NCBI GenBank assembly: GCA_964532145.1
Contig: CAZHGM010000002.1
Coordinates: 5,277-69,276 of the forward strand
DNA length: 64,000 bases
Source of the DNA: JAPUDQ01 sp964532145
GTDB taxonomy: Bacteria; Patescibacteriota; Saccharimonadia; Saccharimonadales; Saccharimonadaceae
Direction: 5' to 3'
The notes beneath the pieces are model-generated. The model saw only the letters and a list, made by a program, of their open reading frames with translations. It was not told the DNA's origin and did not search any database. Position numbers and translations under genes: made by a program. Positions 38,557-48,107 of this stretch are shown one piece after another (position 1 is the stretch's first letter; each line of letters begins with the position of its first letter).

Positions 38557-39657
38557 CTATTCCCCAAGCGCCTGTCGATAGACTGCGACCGTTTGGTCGG
38601 CCATTCGTTGCCATGAGAACGTTTTGACCCGTATCTTCCCCTTTTTGACCATAGATGCTCGAAGACTATCATCTTCTATTATGCGGCTGACCTGATCGGC
38701 TAACTCGCCAGAGTCATCAGGATCAAAATATAGCGCGGCGTCACCAGCAACTTCTGGGTGACATGAGGCATTGCTAACGACTACTGGAGTACCTTCGTAC
38801 ATTGCTTCAAGCTGAGAGATATTAAAACCTTCTGAGTATGAAGCTGATGTGTATGCGACGCAGTGCTGTAATGCCCATCGTTTTTGACCATCACTGATAT
38901 AGCCAAGGAAGTGTACATCCTGAATCGCATGTTTCTTAACGAATGATTCGTGCTGAGCGTAAAAATGATCTTTTTTGCCCGCCAGCACCAAATGCAGATC
39001 AGGGTAGCTCTGTTTAAGTATGCGATAGGCATCAATAACGCATTGGACATTTTTGTACGGGAACGCATTGCCAACATAAAATATGAATCGCTTATCGGTA
39101 AACTGTTTCATCACCTCTGGCTCTGATGCGATTGGGTCGCCCGCCTCATGGATGGCATATATCTTGTGACTGTATTTCTTGCCCATGTAGCTCATAATGT
39201 CATTTTTGACAAATTCTGTTGGTGTGATGATAGCACGTGAGCGCATGATGACAGTTCTTAGTAGCGATATAAACACGCCTTTTTTGAGCTTATAGACGTA
39301 CTTATTCATGTCTATGTTGTCGTACCGGACAAGTGTTAAGTCATGAATAGTCGTAACTGAGGGCCCGACCCACAAAAACGGCTGTTGCGGCATTGTAAAG
39401 TGCACTAGATCCGGCTTATGAGACTCAAGCCTGGCAACAAAGCTTGTCTGTTCTGCAACTGAGTATGACTTTTCATCTGCCGGAGCAACAGTGAGATTGG
39501 GGAACTCAGTGGCCCATTTGCGAAGTGTCTTGCTAGGCGTCAGCACGACAAATCGAAACTCCTGGGCGTGCGAAAGATTAATATGCTTCAGTAGATGATG
39601 AGTATAGTGTCCCGTCGACCCATCGATAATCCGCGCATCAATGACAATTGTTTTCAT
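38557..39657 (-). CDS. Glycosyltransferase family 4 (GT-B)
   Basis: About 366 aa. GT-B retaining glycosyltransferase, probably adding a sugar to a surface glycan on the cytoplasmic face. The N terminus MKTIVIDARIIDGSTGHYTHHLL is the usual donor/acceptor-fold start. The C-terminal domain has FIFYVGNAFPYKNVQCVIDAY and ends in the sugar-nucleotide motif SYSEGFNISQLEAMYEGTPVVVS, with E-x7-E as expected. In-frame upstream ATGs at 39660 and 39672 are possible. It is followed upstream by a second, similar enzyme gene with 71 bp between. Acceptor and donor sugars cannot be told from sequence. Confidence 0.88.
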   Translation of the reverse strand: MKTIVIDARIIDGSTGHYTHHLLKHINLSHAQEFRFVVLTPSKTLRKWATEFPNLTVAPADEKSYSVAEQTSFVARLESHKPDLVHFTMPQQPFLWVGPSVTTIHDLTLVRYDNIDMNKYVYKLKKGVFISLLRTVIMRSRAIITPTEFVKNDIMSYMGKKYSHKIYAIHEAGDPIASEPEVMKQFTDKRFIFYVGNAFPYKNVQCVIDAYRILKQSYPDLHLVLAGKKDHFYAQHESFVKKHAIQDVHFLGYISDGQKRWALQHCVAYTSASYSEGFNISQLEAMYEGTPVVVSNASCHPEVAGDAALYFDPDDSGELADQVSRIIEDDSLRASMVKKGKIRVKTFSWQRMADQTVAVYRQALGE

Positions 39658-39743
39658 CATTCTACTTACCATATCGTATGAAGCACTGTATCATGCGAGG
39701 TATTTTTTGGGAACACGCTGAATTCGTAAGGGTATAAGGTGCA

Positions 39744-40901
39744 TTATTTTGATGTAATAGCAATTAGCGCACGTAGTAGGCGTTGGGCGCTCTTCCCCCA
39801 CGCAAAGACATCTGGATTGTATCGAGGTGCTGTCTTTTGCTTAGATAATTCTTGCGAGATCTTTTCTGAAAAGGCACTGGCATCCGTGATTGGTGAAAAA
39901 AAGGTAAGGTCAGTGGCACTGGCAAGTTCACGGAAGACGGGTATATCGCTAACAACAGAGGGCAAACCGCACTGAGACGCTTCAATAGGTGTCATGCCAA
40001 ACCCTTCGTATAAAGCGGGCATCACAAACAAACGGGCATTCATAAATAAAAGTCGACGATCTTCGTCAGATACATAGCCGATATAGCGGATATCGTATCC
40101 CTCCGCTTTTTTCTCCTTGATCAAGTCTAATATGTCAGTATTCTTCCATCCTGGGCCACCAGCGAGTACAAGCGAATACATATCACGATACTTTTTGGGC
40201 AGTTGAATATATGCATTAATAAGTGTCGGAATATTTTTTCGCGGTTCAATTGAACTAATAAATAGCAGGTATGGTTTATTAATATGTCGCTTGAGATAGC
40301 TACTAAGCGACTCGTCTCTACCATCGTTAGGTATATCGCTTACAGGGTAGTTGACGACTATTTTCTCGTCGGGGATATTATACTGTTCCATGAGCTCGGT
40401 CTTTACGGTAACAGATTGTGTTAGTACTGCTGCAGCGCGCCTGAGGGATATTGGGACTTGTGAGCGCATATTGAGCAGGTTACGCGCTTCCACTGTTTCA
40501 GGATACTTTATGAATGATAAGTCATGTATTGTGGGAATAATTTTTACGCCAGCGATCGAAGCATAGGTAAAATAATTGGGGAAAATGGCAGCATCTACCC
40601 TTCCCATCAGAAGGATCTCAAGAGGGATATTGATTCCAAGCTTTCGAAGTCCTGTAAATACTTTTGCCGGCATGAACCAACAAGGGCGAAATCGTATATT
40701 TGGCGCATGGGGCATGCGTCCCTCTGCAGACCTTTTTCGATTTAAAAAACTAAAGTAATGGATGATGATCTCAACATCATTATCTCCGGCTCTTGACAGT
40801 TCAGTTATTACTTGATGGGTGTAATGACCTACCCCAGTTCTTGATTCACCAAGTAGTGGATTTGCGTCAAAAAAGATACGTAGTGGTTTTGGATGTCTCA
40901 T
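39744..40901 (-). CDS. Glycosyltransferase family 4 (GT-B)
   Basis: 385 aa. N-terminal half begins LRIFFDANPLLGESRTGVGHYTHQVI. The C-terminal half has YLLFISSIEPRKNIPTLINAYIQL and the nucleotide-sugar site ALYEGFGMTPIEASQCGLPSVVSD with the E-x7-E pair. This is a typical mannosyl/rhamnosyltransferase-like member of GT4, but the donor cannot be assigned. It is divergent from the gene at 40939 with only 37 bp between. That gap contains an AT-rich palindromic TGATATCA, so the two start regions overlap. It appears to be the first gene of a two-gene minus-strand unit with 38557. Confidence 0.88.
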   Translation of the reverse strand: MRHPKPLRIFFDANPLLGESRTGVGHYTHQVITELSRAGDNDVEIIIHYFSFLNRKRSAEGRMPHAPNIRFRPCWFMPAKVFTGLRKLGINIPLEILLMGRVDAAIFPNYFTYASIAGVKIIPTIHDLSFIKYPETVEARNLLNMRSQVPISLRRAAAVLTQSVTVKTELMEQYNIPDEKIVVNYPVSDIPNDGRDESLSSYLKRHINKPYLLFISSIEPRKNIPTLINAYIQLPKKYRDMYSLVLAGGPGWKNTDILDLIKEKKAEGYDIRYIGYVSDEDRRLLFMNARLFVMPALYEGFGMTPIEASQCGLPSVVSDIPVFRELASATDLTFFSPITDASAFSEKISQELSKQKTAPRYNPDVFAWGKSAQRLLRALIAITSK

Positions 40902-40938
40902 GGATAATCTCTATAAGAAATGATATCATATTATCTAT

Positions 40939-42102
40939 ATGAAAGTTCTTCACATTAGTACTCACAATGAAAATTGCGGGATAGGTACATATCAAGCTAA
41001 CTACATTTCCAGAATGATGGAAAATGACTCAAATCCACCTGAATTTGATCATATATACTTTTCACATACCCCATCTAAAAACCGCAATCTCTCGAAGCCG
41101 GAATTTGCAAATGTGATTAGTGATCTCAAAAAAGATCTGCGAAATGTAGATATTGTTCACATTCAACATGAGTTCGCATTTTTTACAGCTTCTCAATTGG
41201 AGGCAATCGTTAAGGAGATTAAGAGCGCGAATAAGCCTTTGGTTGCAACTATTCATACGGCCCCAAATCTTCGCGTGACTAAGCGCCCACTTTTATCAAT
41301 AAAAGGGCCGCTAGCTAGGGCACGAAATATCGTACTTAATTCCCAGTATCTTAAAGAGATAACACCGCTTGCGCGAGCCGACAAGGTGATTGTCCACAAC
41401 AACTTCACGAAGAAAGCACTTTTAAAAGAGGGGTTCGACCAGGATCGCATCTTGCTATGGCTTCACCCCGTATATGTAATACCCGAGGGTGTGAAAGACA
41501 GTAACCAGGTGATCATAAAGAAAATTCGCGCTAAGCTTGATATCCAGCCAGGAGACGTCCTCATAGCCACATTTGGATATATCAATATTACAAAAGGTGG
41601 TTTGACAATCGTTGATGCCCTTTCTTTGCTACCGAAGAATTATAAACTTGTTATGCTAGGGGGGATTCATCCTAAAGCATATAACGATGAAGAGTTGAAT
41701 CATATTGCTGATCACATATATGAGCGAAAACTATTGGACCGGGTCTATATAACAGGGTATCTAGAAGACAAGCCGGTATGCGCTGCGCTTCAGTCCGTTG
41801 ATATGGTAGTCTACCCGTATGGGATACAGTATGGTTCGTCCTCTGGGGCGGTAAATATGGGGATTGCGAATCATTGTGCCATAGTTGCAACGCCAGTGAA
41901 GGCATTTGTTGAGATGAATGAAGCCCATCCTGTTATGAAACTTGCTGACTCTTTTAGCTATCTGGACGTCGCAAGGGCCATTGAGCAGATGGCGAATGAG
42001 GACCGCGAAGAATGGATCAAGAAAACAGTGTCCTATGCAGAGCAACATTCATTTGATGTTTACGGCAAGAAGTTGATGGATCTATACAAAAAGCTAGTGT
42101 GA
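40939..42102 (+). CDS. Glycosyltransferase, GT4-like, atypical donor site
   Basis: 387 aa with GT-B layout. N-terminal MKVLHISTHNENCGIGTYQANYI, linker to DVLIATFGYINITKGGLTIVDAL, and C-terminal VDMVVYPYGIQYGSSSGAVNMGIAN. At the position where GT4 enzymes have E-x7-E, the sequence reads YGSSSGAVNMG, without the first Glu. Some bacterial mannosyltransferases share this pattern, so activity may persist with a different geometry. It sits just upstream of the Wzm/Wzt exporter genes (12 bp to wzm) and is likely co-transcribed. Base composition is noticeably AT-richer than in the dnaA region. Confidence 0.82.
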   Translation: MKVLHISTHNENCGIGTYQANYISRMMENDSNPPEFDHIYFSHTPSKNRNLSKPEFANVISDLKKDLRNVDIVHIQHEFAFFTASQLEAIVKEIKSANKPLVATIHTAPNLRVTKRPLLSIKGPLARARNIVLNSQYLKEITPLARADKVIVHNNFTKKALLKEGFDQDRILLWLHPVYVIPEGVKDSNQVIIKKIRAKLDIQPGDVLIATFGYINITKGGLTIVDALSLLPKNYKLVMLGGIHPKAYNDEELNHIADHIYERKLLDRVYITGYLEDKPVCAALQSVDMVVYPYGIQYGSSSGAVNMGIANHCAIVATPVKAFVEMNEAHPVMKLADSFSYLDVARAIEQMANEDREEWIKKTVSYAEQHSFDVYGKKLMDLYKKLV

Positions 42103-42114
42103 TATTAATCAAAC

Positions 42115-42927
42115 ATGTTCAATGAAATACGAAAATCTTATCATCTCATCGCGGAATTTGTAAGGACTGACTTCAAGCTGCGCTATCAGGATTCATTTCT
42201 TGGCTACATATGGTCCGTAATACGTCCAGCAATGATGTTTGCCATTTTGTATTTTGTTTTTGCATATTTTTTCAAACTTGGTAAAGATGTTCCGCATTTT
42301 GCGTCATATTTGTTTCTTGGCGTGGTTTTCTGGTCATTCTTTACTGAGGCAACATCAACAAGTTTAACCTCTATTGTTGAGCGTGGTGAGTTGATTCGAA
42401 AAACCAACTTTCCTAAAATCGTTATTGTTGTTTCTCGTGTCTTTGCTGCTGCAATCAACTTACTCATCAACTCCGTTGTCGTCACACTCTTTATACTGCT
42501 GGGTAGCGGTGCCGATGTGAATTGGGGTGTGCTATTTTTACCAATACTTATGCTAGAACTACTAGTATTTACTTTTTCAGTATCTCTTGTACTTTCATCA
42601 CTCTATGTAAGGTTTCGTGACCTGGGACAAATTTGGGAAGTCATGATGCAGATGTTGTACTACCTAACTCCAGTCCTGTATCCTCTTAATATTGTTCTCA
42701 AGTTAGGGCACGGAGAAACGATAGCTAAGATCTTCATGCTGAATCCCCTTGCACAAATTATCCAGGATATTCGCTATGTGGCAATTACTCCTGAGACAAT
42801 TACATATCACAATCTGTTCACCTGGCCATACTGGAGAATAGTTCCTATTATTATCATTATACTAATGCTATTTGTGGGTATAAAGGTGTTTAAAAAATCT
42901 GAAGCTGATTTTGCGGAGCATATATAA
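42115..42927 (+). CDS. Polysaccharide ABC exporter, permease (Wzm/TagG-like)
   Basis: 270 aa. ABC-2 type permease with six membrane helices: an amphipathic start (ITEFVRTDFKLRYQDSFLGYIWSVIRP-like, here AEFVRTDFKLRYQDSFLG), helices at about 38-55, 62-82, 110-135, 142-165, 175-195 and 232-252. The N-terminal motif LRYQ-S-LG-IWS-I-P is diagnostic of Wzm/TagG exporters for O-antigen or teichoic-acid chains. It is directly followed by the ATPase gene (42928, no gap), so translation is coupled. With that partner it would export lipid-linked glycans across the single membrane. Confidence 0.92.
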   Translation: MFNEIRKSYHLIAEFVRTDFKLRYQDSFLGYIWSVIRPAMMFAILYFVFAYFFKLGKDVPHFASYLFLGVVFWSFFTEATSTSLTSIVERGELIRKTNFPKIVIVVSRVFAAAINLLINSVVVTLFILLGSGADVNWGVLFLPILMLELLVFTFSVSLVLSSLYVRFRDLGQIWEVMMQMLYYLTPVLYPLNIVLKLGHGETIAKIFMLNPLAQIIQDIRYVAITPETITYHNLFTWPYWRIVPIIIIILMLFVGIKVFKKSEADFAEHI

Positions 42928-44175
42928 ATGGAAAAACCATCTCGTAATAAGCAAGATGAAGAACAACTGCCTGCGGTACTTATTGATGGCGTGTCAAAAT
43001 ATTTCTTATTACCGCATGAACGATCGAGTTCATTAAAATCAAGTCTGCTAGGCCTGTTTAAAACTAAACGTGCCAAGAGGGTGATGGAACATCAGCACGT
43101 CCTTGACGATATTTCTCTGCGTGTCAATAAAGGAGAATTTGTAGGTATTGTTGGACGCAACGGTAGCGGTAAGAGTACTCTGCTAAAAATCATTGCTGGG
43201 ATTTATCGGCCATCGTCAGGAACCGTTGAGGTTTCAGGTAGATTAGTGCCATTTATTGAGCTTGGCGTTGGGTTCAATGGTGAATTAACGGCGCGAGAGA
43301 ATATCTATCTCAACGGGGCAGTTTTAGGGTACTCTCGTGATGAAATAGATAAAAGGCTAGATGAAATTATTGAGTTTGCAGAATTACGGCGATTTGTAGA
43401 CCAAAAGTTAAAAAACTACTCATCTGGCATGCAGGTGCGTTTGGCCTTCTCTGTAGCGACGCGTCTGTCAGAATCGGACATACTATTGATTGATGAAGTC
43501 CTAGCTGTTGGTGATGCTGCATTCCAAAAAAAATGTTATCAATACTTTATGAAATTAAAGCGACAAGGCAAGACGGTTATTCTAGTAACCCATGATATGA
43601 ACGCTGTGCGCGAATATTGTACGCGTGCGATTCTTATTGAAAAAAGCCGTATTGTTCAGGAGGGCACCACTGAAGACATTGCTAGTGCATACTCTTCATT
43701 ATTTGATGAAGAGCGTAAAATAGAAGAAGTGAGAGATCAAGATCCTAAACGGCGTGGCGATGGCGCCATGAAGTTTACGGAGATAGTGTTCAGTAAGGAT
43801 AGGCTTTCAACGGATGATACGTCCCTAGCACTGGACACCCATTTAGAGGTATATAAGGACATTGAGAAACCAATATTTGGGATCTCGATTATGAATAAGG
43901 CAGGACAGCGCATCTTTGGTACGAATACCGACCTTCAGCGTATGAAGCTGACTAAGCTTCGAAGAGGAGAAAAATATATCATTAACTGGGTGTTACCAAA
44001 TATTTTTAATGATGGGCAATATGATGTGTGCTTGTCGGCCGCCTCACCAATGGGCGTTTCTCATGATAGCTGGGATTGCGCTGCACCATTTCTGGTTAAT
44101 AAAGAAATGTCGACGAGCTATCCAGTTGACCCACCGATTACTATTACAATTCGAGATAAGTTCACTCAGTCCTAA
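42928..44175 (+). CDS. Polysaccharide ABC exporter, ATP-binding protein with Wzt C-terminal domain
   Basis: 415 aa. Residues 15-260 form the ATPase: Walker A GRNGSGKST (76-84), the Wzt/TagH-specific FIELGVGFNGELTARENIYLNG, signature YSSGMQVRLAF, Walker B ILLIDEVLAVGD and H-loop VTHDMNAV. Residues about 275-415 form a beta-rich Wzt-C domain (FGISIMNKAGQRIFGTNTDL, INWVLPNIFNDGQYDVCLSA), which in other bacteria binds the end group of the exported polysaccharide. That implies export of a specifically terminated chain. It is paired with the permease at 42115. Its 3' end overlaps the convergent membrane-protein gene by 4 bp. Confidence 0.94.
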   Translation: MEKPSRNKQDEEQLPAVLIDGVSKYFLLPHERSSSLKSSLLGLFKTKRAKRVMEHQHVLDDISLRVNKGEFVGIVGRNGSGKSTLLKIIAGIYRPSSGTVEVSGRLVPFIELGVGFNGELTARENIYLNGAVLGYSRDEIDKRLDEIIEFAELRRFVDQKLKNYSSGMQVRLAFSVATRLSESDILLIDEVLAVGDAAFQKKCYQYFMKLKRQGKTVILVTHDMNAVREYCTRAILIEKSRIVQEGTTEDIASAYSSLFDEERKIEEVRDQDPKRRGDGAMKFTEIVFSKDRLSTDDTSLALDTHLEVYKDIEKPIFGISIMNKAGQRIFGTNTDLQRMKLTKLRRGEKYIINWVLPNIFNDGQYDVCLSAASPMGVSHDSWDCAAPFLVNKEMSTSYPVDPPITITIRDKFTQS

Positions 44176-45887
44176 TGGCTAGTGGGAGCAATTGGAATGT
44201 ATATTTGCCTATCGCGTCCAATATCCTTGTTGTACACGAAAATCTCATAGCGACTGGATGCAATTATTTTTTTGTTTGGCGTACCAAACTGCTTAATAGG
44301 GTCGCATGCTTTAATGATGTTACTTATATCATCGCTGTTTCGGATAAAAAATGTCCTATCATTTTTTCGTCCGTAATCAAGAGTGTTTACGAACCAGTGG
44401 TATTGTTTAAATTTATAGTCCGTACATGCCAAGGGTAAAATTGATACAGCATTATTCGAAAGATAGGTAATAATATTCGCATCCCAATAGTCGCCGTACC
44501 CCTTAGTCAGCTGTTCGCCACTTAGTATGGTAATGATTTTTTCATGATCTAAGTTGACAGCCTGTTGACCTCCAGTTTGGCTGAAGGCTTGTGCTGACAT
44601 TTTAATATTCATAGCTGAGTTTAGCGCGAGCGATCCTGTAAAGATAAAAATAAATGTTAGCCATACTCGGATATTATTCATTGTAATATTTAGTTGCATA
44701 AGAACATAGGAAAGAAGAGGAACCATGAACACAGTTCCAACAAATAGGTAACGGAAGTTCTCAATGTGTGATCCGTGAACCGTCACGGTAAAAACAGTAA
44801 TATTTAAAAGAATGGTTACTGTAAAAAATAGCAAGATAGCTCGTCTGGACTTCTGGTTGCGAAATCTTAACAGAACAAAATACATAGCGAATAGGCAAGT
44901 AAAGAGGAGGATTGAGTTTGAGATAAATATGATCGTCTTACCTTCCGTAATGTAACTATTCCAGAAGTCGGAATGAAATAGTATAAAGAGTGACCACAGT
45001 GAATTCGAGGCATTCTCCAAAATCATTGGGAAGGATACGAAAAGTTTCTCAACATTCTCTATTGGAATAATTCCGAGAAATTCAATAGCGTGCGTTAGTA
45101 AAGCCTTCCCAATACTGGCACTAGCTATGATGATTCCTGAGGCAAGAAGAAGCGTCCTCCCTGATAGGTCTTTACCTATCCATTTTAAGAGAAGGGTCAT
45201 GACGGCGCCGATGCCGACGGTATAAATAAAAAATGGGTCACTGAAAAAGAATAGTGATAAGAGAATAAATGCACCCAGCCCGGTTACTGCGGTTATAAGC
45301 AATGATGCATTAACTCTTTGTACCCACATCCGTAATTTGGCTGCATGGTATATTAGGCTCGCAAGAATTATCAATATAATTCCAGTTTCGGCTGTGCGAT
45401 AATTCGGGTTCATAAAGGCTGTTGCAGTTCCTAAAGATTTGTCTACCCTAAATGGGACGAGATCGCCGGATAATAAACCAAGAAACCATATAACTGGGAT
45501 GAATGCGAGCCACACCCGGATCTTACTCGTAAAATAGGGTTTGCAAAGAGCAAGAACAATCAGTATCATTCCTGTGAAGAAAATTGTGTTCAAGATAAGG
45601 TTGATTGCAAGAAGCTTGACGGGAGAGTTCGTGAAGAGCATATCCATCAGATAGTAGAGAGGTGCCTTAATAAGAAAGTTGTCCGTCCCAACTATGGCGT
45701 GATTCTCTTGTCCTGGGCGCATAGTTTGTAGGACGCGTTGTACAGCGACATCATCGCTATTATATGGTCGAAGTAAGTATGCAGCGACAAGTGAGCTCAA
45801 AAATACAATTGCAGCAATAGCGATAGCAATAATAATTGCATGTGAGATTGAAATCTTATTATATCTTTCTTTGATCTCTCTCAGCAC
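44172..45887 (-). CDS. Polytopic membrane protein, GT-C-like
   Basis: 571 aa with about 11-12 membrane helices over residues 15-430 and a soluble C-terminal tail of about 130 aa. The first extracytoplasmic loop has YNSDDVAVQRVLQ, an acidic Asp-Asp loop placed like that of GT-C glycosyltransferases. Those use polyprenyl-phosphate sugars outside the membrane. No named family can be assigned with certainty. It is isolated on the minus strand between the Wzt gene and the repeat protein at 45939. A role in decorating the exported glycan fits the context but is inferred. Confidence 0.7.
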   Translation of the reverse strand: MLREIKERYNKISISHAIIIAIAIAAIVFLSSLVAAYLLRPYNSDDVAVQRVLQTMRPGQENHAIVGTDNFLIKAPLYYLMDMLFTNSPVKLLAINLILNTIFFTGMILIVLALCKPYFTSKIRVWLAFIPVIWFLGLLSGDLVPFRVDKSLGTATAFMNPNYRTAETGIILIILASLIYHAAKLRMWVQRVNASLLITAVTGLGAFILLSLFFFSDPFFIYTVGIGAVMTLLLKWIGKDLSGRTLLLASGIIIASASIGKALLTHAIEFLGIIPIENVEKLFVSFPMILENASNSLWSLFILFHSDFWNSYITEGKTIIFISNSILLFTCLFAMYFVLLRFRNQKSRRAILLFFTVTILLNITVFTVTVHGSHIENFRYLFVGTVFMVPLLSYVLMQLNITMNNIRVWLTFIFIFTGSLALNSAMNIKMSAQAFSQTGGQQAVNLDHEKIITILSGEQLTKGYGDYWDANIITYLSNNAVSILPLACTDYKFKQYHWFVNTLDYGRKNDRTFFIRNSDDISNIIKACDPIKQFGTPNKKIIASSRYEIFVYNKDIGRDRQIYIPIAPTSH

Positions 45888-45938
45888 GACGCGTGAGCTC
45901 CATAGGTTACTTCACTCCACTTTATGAACGAAAAGATT

Positions 45939-48107
45939 TTATTTTCCTATGATATCATACCAAACGTATTGAGAACTCATGCGCCATGCATGTGTTCCTT
46001 CGAGGATAATAGCTACTCCATCACTTTTACGTTGTCCAGCTTCAACAGAGCTATTTGTAACCGGAAAGCTGTAATAGGCAACCTGTCCAGGTGTTACCTT
46101 GTGCTGATCAGCTGCTAATGTCTTTCCATCGGCTTCAAATACTTTCGTAAACTGCTTAGCGGGGCGGTTGGCGGTGGGCCAGACACTTGTGGCGAATGGG
46201 CTGTTGTGGTTGATGGGGATATCACTTGCAAGATATGTTGCGGCAATGCCATCTGGCCTGTATGTTGTGTCGTACCACGTTCCAGTCCCAATATTTTTGT
46301 AAGCTACAAATATAGTACTACTTTCTCCTTTGCTGAGCACGGGATTGGGGGATTGATATAGGTACTGTGCGTTGTATGACGCTGGCTCAACAATGATAGT
46401 CGGCGCACAGGAGCCAAGCATGTCCCAGACCGCCATACCATTCTGTACAATCTTCATCTCTTCTTTGTATGTACCCGGTCCTATATTCAAGTCGTTTGCA
46501 TAAAAAGTAAGAGTATATTCGCCAACCTGTCCAGGTGTTACCTTGTGCTGATCAGCTGCTAATGTCTTTCCATCGGCTTCAAATACTTTCGTAAACTGCT
46601 TAGCGGGGCGGTTGGCGGTGGGCCAGCGATAGGCGAAACTGCTACTGCGATCGAGAGGACCGCCCGTAGCAAGCTGAACCGCGCCGGCCTCACTTCCCCC
46701 GCGATAATAAGTGTCGTACCAGTCGGATAACCCATCGTTATGAAAACGTATCGTGAGTGTACCGAATTCATTCTGTTTGATATTAAGAGGGAATAGTGGG
46801 CATTCTGACCACGATGACTTATATGAAGGGACGGTAGTGATATCGGTTGAGGCAATACCCCCCATGTTCCATGACGAAGTACCTTCCACAATAGGCTGAA
46901 CATCAAGTCTGTATGTTCCCTGCGTATATGATTCAGGGACAAAAACTTCAAACGTGAACTGCACAATCTGTCCTGGAGCTGCTTTATGCTGATCACCTGC
47001 AAGCGTTGTGCCGTTTGACTCGTAGACTTTGCTAAAGGTCTTGGCGGGTCTATTGGCGGACGGCCAGTTAGATGCAAATGGGCTGTTCTTATTTATAGGA
47101 GCAGTCACAGCGAGGTGTATAGCTCCTTGTCCTGTGGGCCGATAGACATCGTCATACCACGTACTTGCTCCTGTGTTCTGGTACTTATATGTAACGGTTT
47201 TAGTGAACCCCAAAGGATGTGAGTAATTTGCTGAGCGTGCTATTTCAGACGTCGCGTATGGTACGCCCCATGTTGAGCCGAACCAATCGTTGAAATAGAG
47301 GAAAAAGTTTCGATTACCATAGGCGCTGCAGTTATCCCCACCGCCATATCCCGCATTTAGCGCCGCAGCGTTTGGTTGATAGGGTGTGTAGTTATAAAGT
47401 GACGCAGTGGCTTGGTTTTCAATATAGACATTGCTACCCCCACAAGAACTATTCGGGCTCCACCGTACATAATTGTTGACCCCAGAAATGTAATTATACT
47501 CATAAGGGTATTTTGAATAAGAAATAAATTGCCGTGCAGCATTTTGCAACTGGTTAGCAAAGCCGTAGTACTGGCTGTCGCATGCTGCAGTATCTGGGCA
47601 TCCGTATCCTAGTGCGGACCGGTACTGTATATACCAGGGCCAGTCGTCTTGTATAAGAGCCTCCTCTTTCTCAAGCATAACAATGAGTACCTGAGGGTTA
47701 ACGTTGTATGCTTGTGCCGTATTATAGATAATCTGTGCGGCGCTTTGTGCGCCAGCAGGTATCGGAGCTTGCTTTCCATCTGTTTTTGTCAGATTATTTT
47801 CGTGAGTAGAGGGGTTTTCAAAGTAGTCTTTTAAGCAGGTGAAAGGCACAAGTTGCCCCTTTGATCGAGAATAAGCCGCACGCGTTGTGCCGGCATAAGC
47901 CTTATTACCCCATGCATCACAAGAAGAAACCTTCGCATTCAGAAATTGCTGTATCTGGTCTATCGTCATCGAATCCTTATTGGTAAAGATGCGATCATCG
48001 ATGATTCTACCAGGTTTAAAATCAAGCGCGCTAACGGCATGTGCTTCAAATGGAAAAAGCGAACAGCATACTAGGGCGACTACGAAAACAAGAGCTTTTC
48101 TGCTCAT
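45939..48107 (-). CDS. Secreted protein with lytic-transglycosylase-like domain and three Ig-like repeats
   Basis: 722 aa. Signal peptide at residues 1-24. Residues about 95-290 resemble a lysozyme/transglycosylase-type fold (AAQIIYNTAQAYNVNPQVLIVMLEKEEALI with a candidate catalytic Glu, then GYGCPDTAACDSQYYGFANQLQ). Three repeats of 130-150 aa follow (about 292-420, 430-570, 575-720). Each has an N-x-G-x2-x-WYD core, such as NTGASTWYDDVYRPTG and NIGTGTWYDTTYRPDG, then WPTANRPAKQFTKVFE and a beta-sandwich end. The pattern recalls NBR1-type Ig-like domains. Repeats 2 and 3 share a perfect 104-bp DNA segment (46079, 46523). Likely a surface protein acting on peptidoglycan or another cell's wall. 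It overlaps the gene at 48104 by 4 bp. Confidence 0.78.
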   Translation of the reverse strand: MSRKALVFVVALVCCSLFPFEAHAVSALDFKPGRIIDDRIFTNKDSMTIDQIQQFLNAKVSSCDAWGNKAYAGTTRAAYSRSKGQLVPFTCLKDYFENPSTHENNLTKTDGKQAPIPAGAQSAAQIIYNTAQAYNVNPQVLIVMLEKEEALIQDDWPWYIQYRSALGYGCPDTAACDSQYYGFANQLQNAARQFISYSKYPYEYNYISGVNNYVRWSPNSSCGGSNVYIENQATASLYNYTPYQPNAAALNAGYGGGDNCSAYGNRNFFLYFNDWFGSTWGVPYATSEIARSANYSHPLGFTKTVTYKYQNTGASTWYDDVYRPTGQGAIHLAVTAPINKNSPFASNWPSANRPAKTFSKVYESNGTTLAGDQHKAAPGQIVQFTFEVFVPESYTQGTYRLDVQPIVEGTSSWNMGGIASTDITTVPSYKSSWSECPLFPLNIKQNEFGTLTIRFHNDGLSDWYDTYYRGGSEAGAVQLATGGPLDRSSSFAYRWPTANRPAKQFTKVFEADGKTLAADQHKVTPGQVGEYTLTFYANDLNIGPGTYKEEMKIVQNGMAVWDMLGSCAPTIIVEPASYNAQYLYQSPNPVLSKGESSTIFVAYKNIGTGTWYDTTYRPDGIAATYLASDIPINHNSPFATSVWPTANRPAKQFTKVFEADGKTLAADQHKVTPGQVAYYSFPVTNSSVEAGQRKSDGVAIILEGTHAWRMSSQYVWYDIIGK
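46079..46626. repeat. Two identical 104-bp direct repeats inside the surface-protein gene
   Basis: Positions 46079-46182 and 46523-46626 are identical over 104 bp and lie exactly 444 bp (148 codons) apart, so the reading frame is kept. They encode the NRPAKQFTKVFEADGKTLAA-containing part of repeats 2 and 3. Confidence 0.93.
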
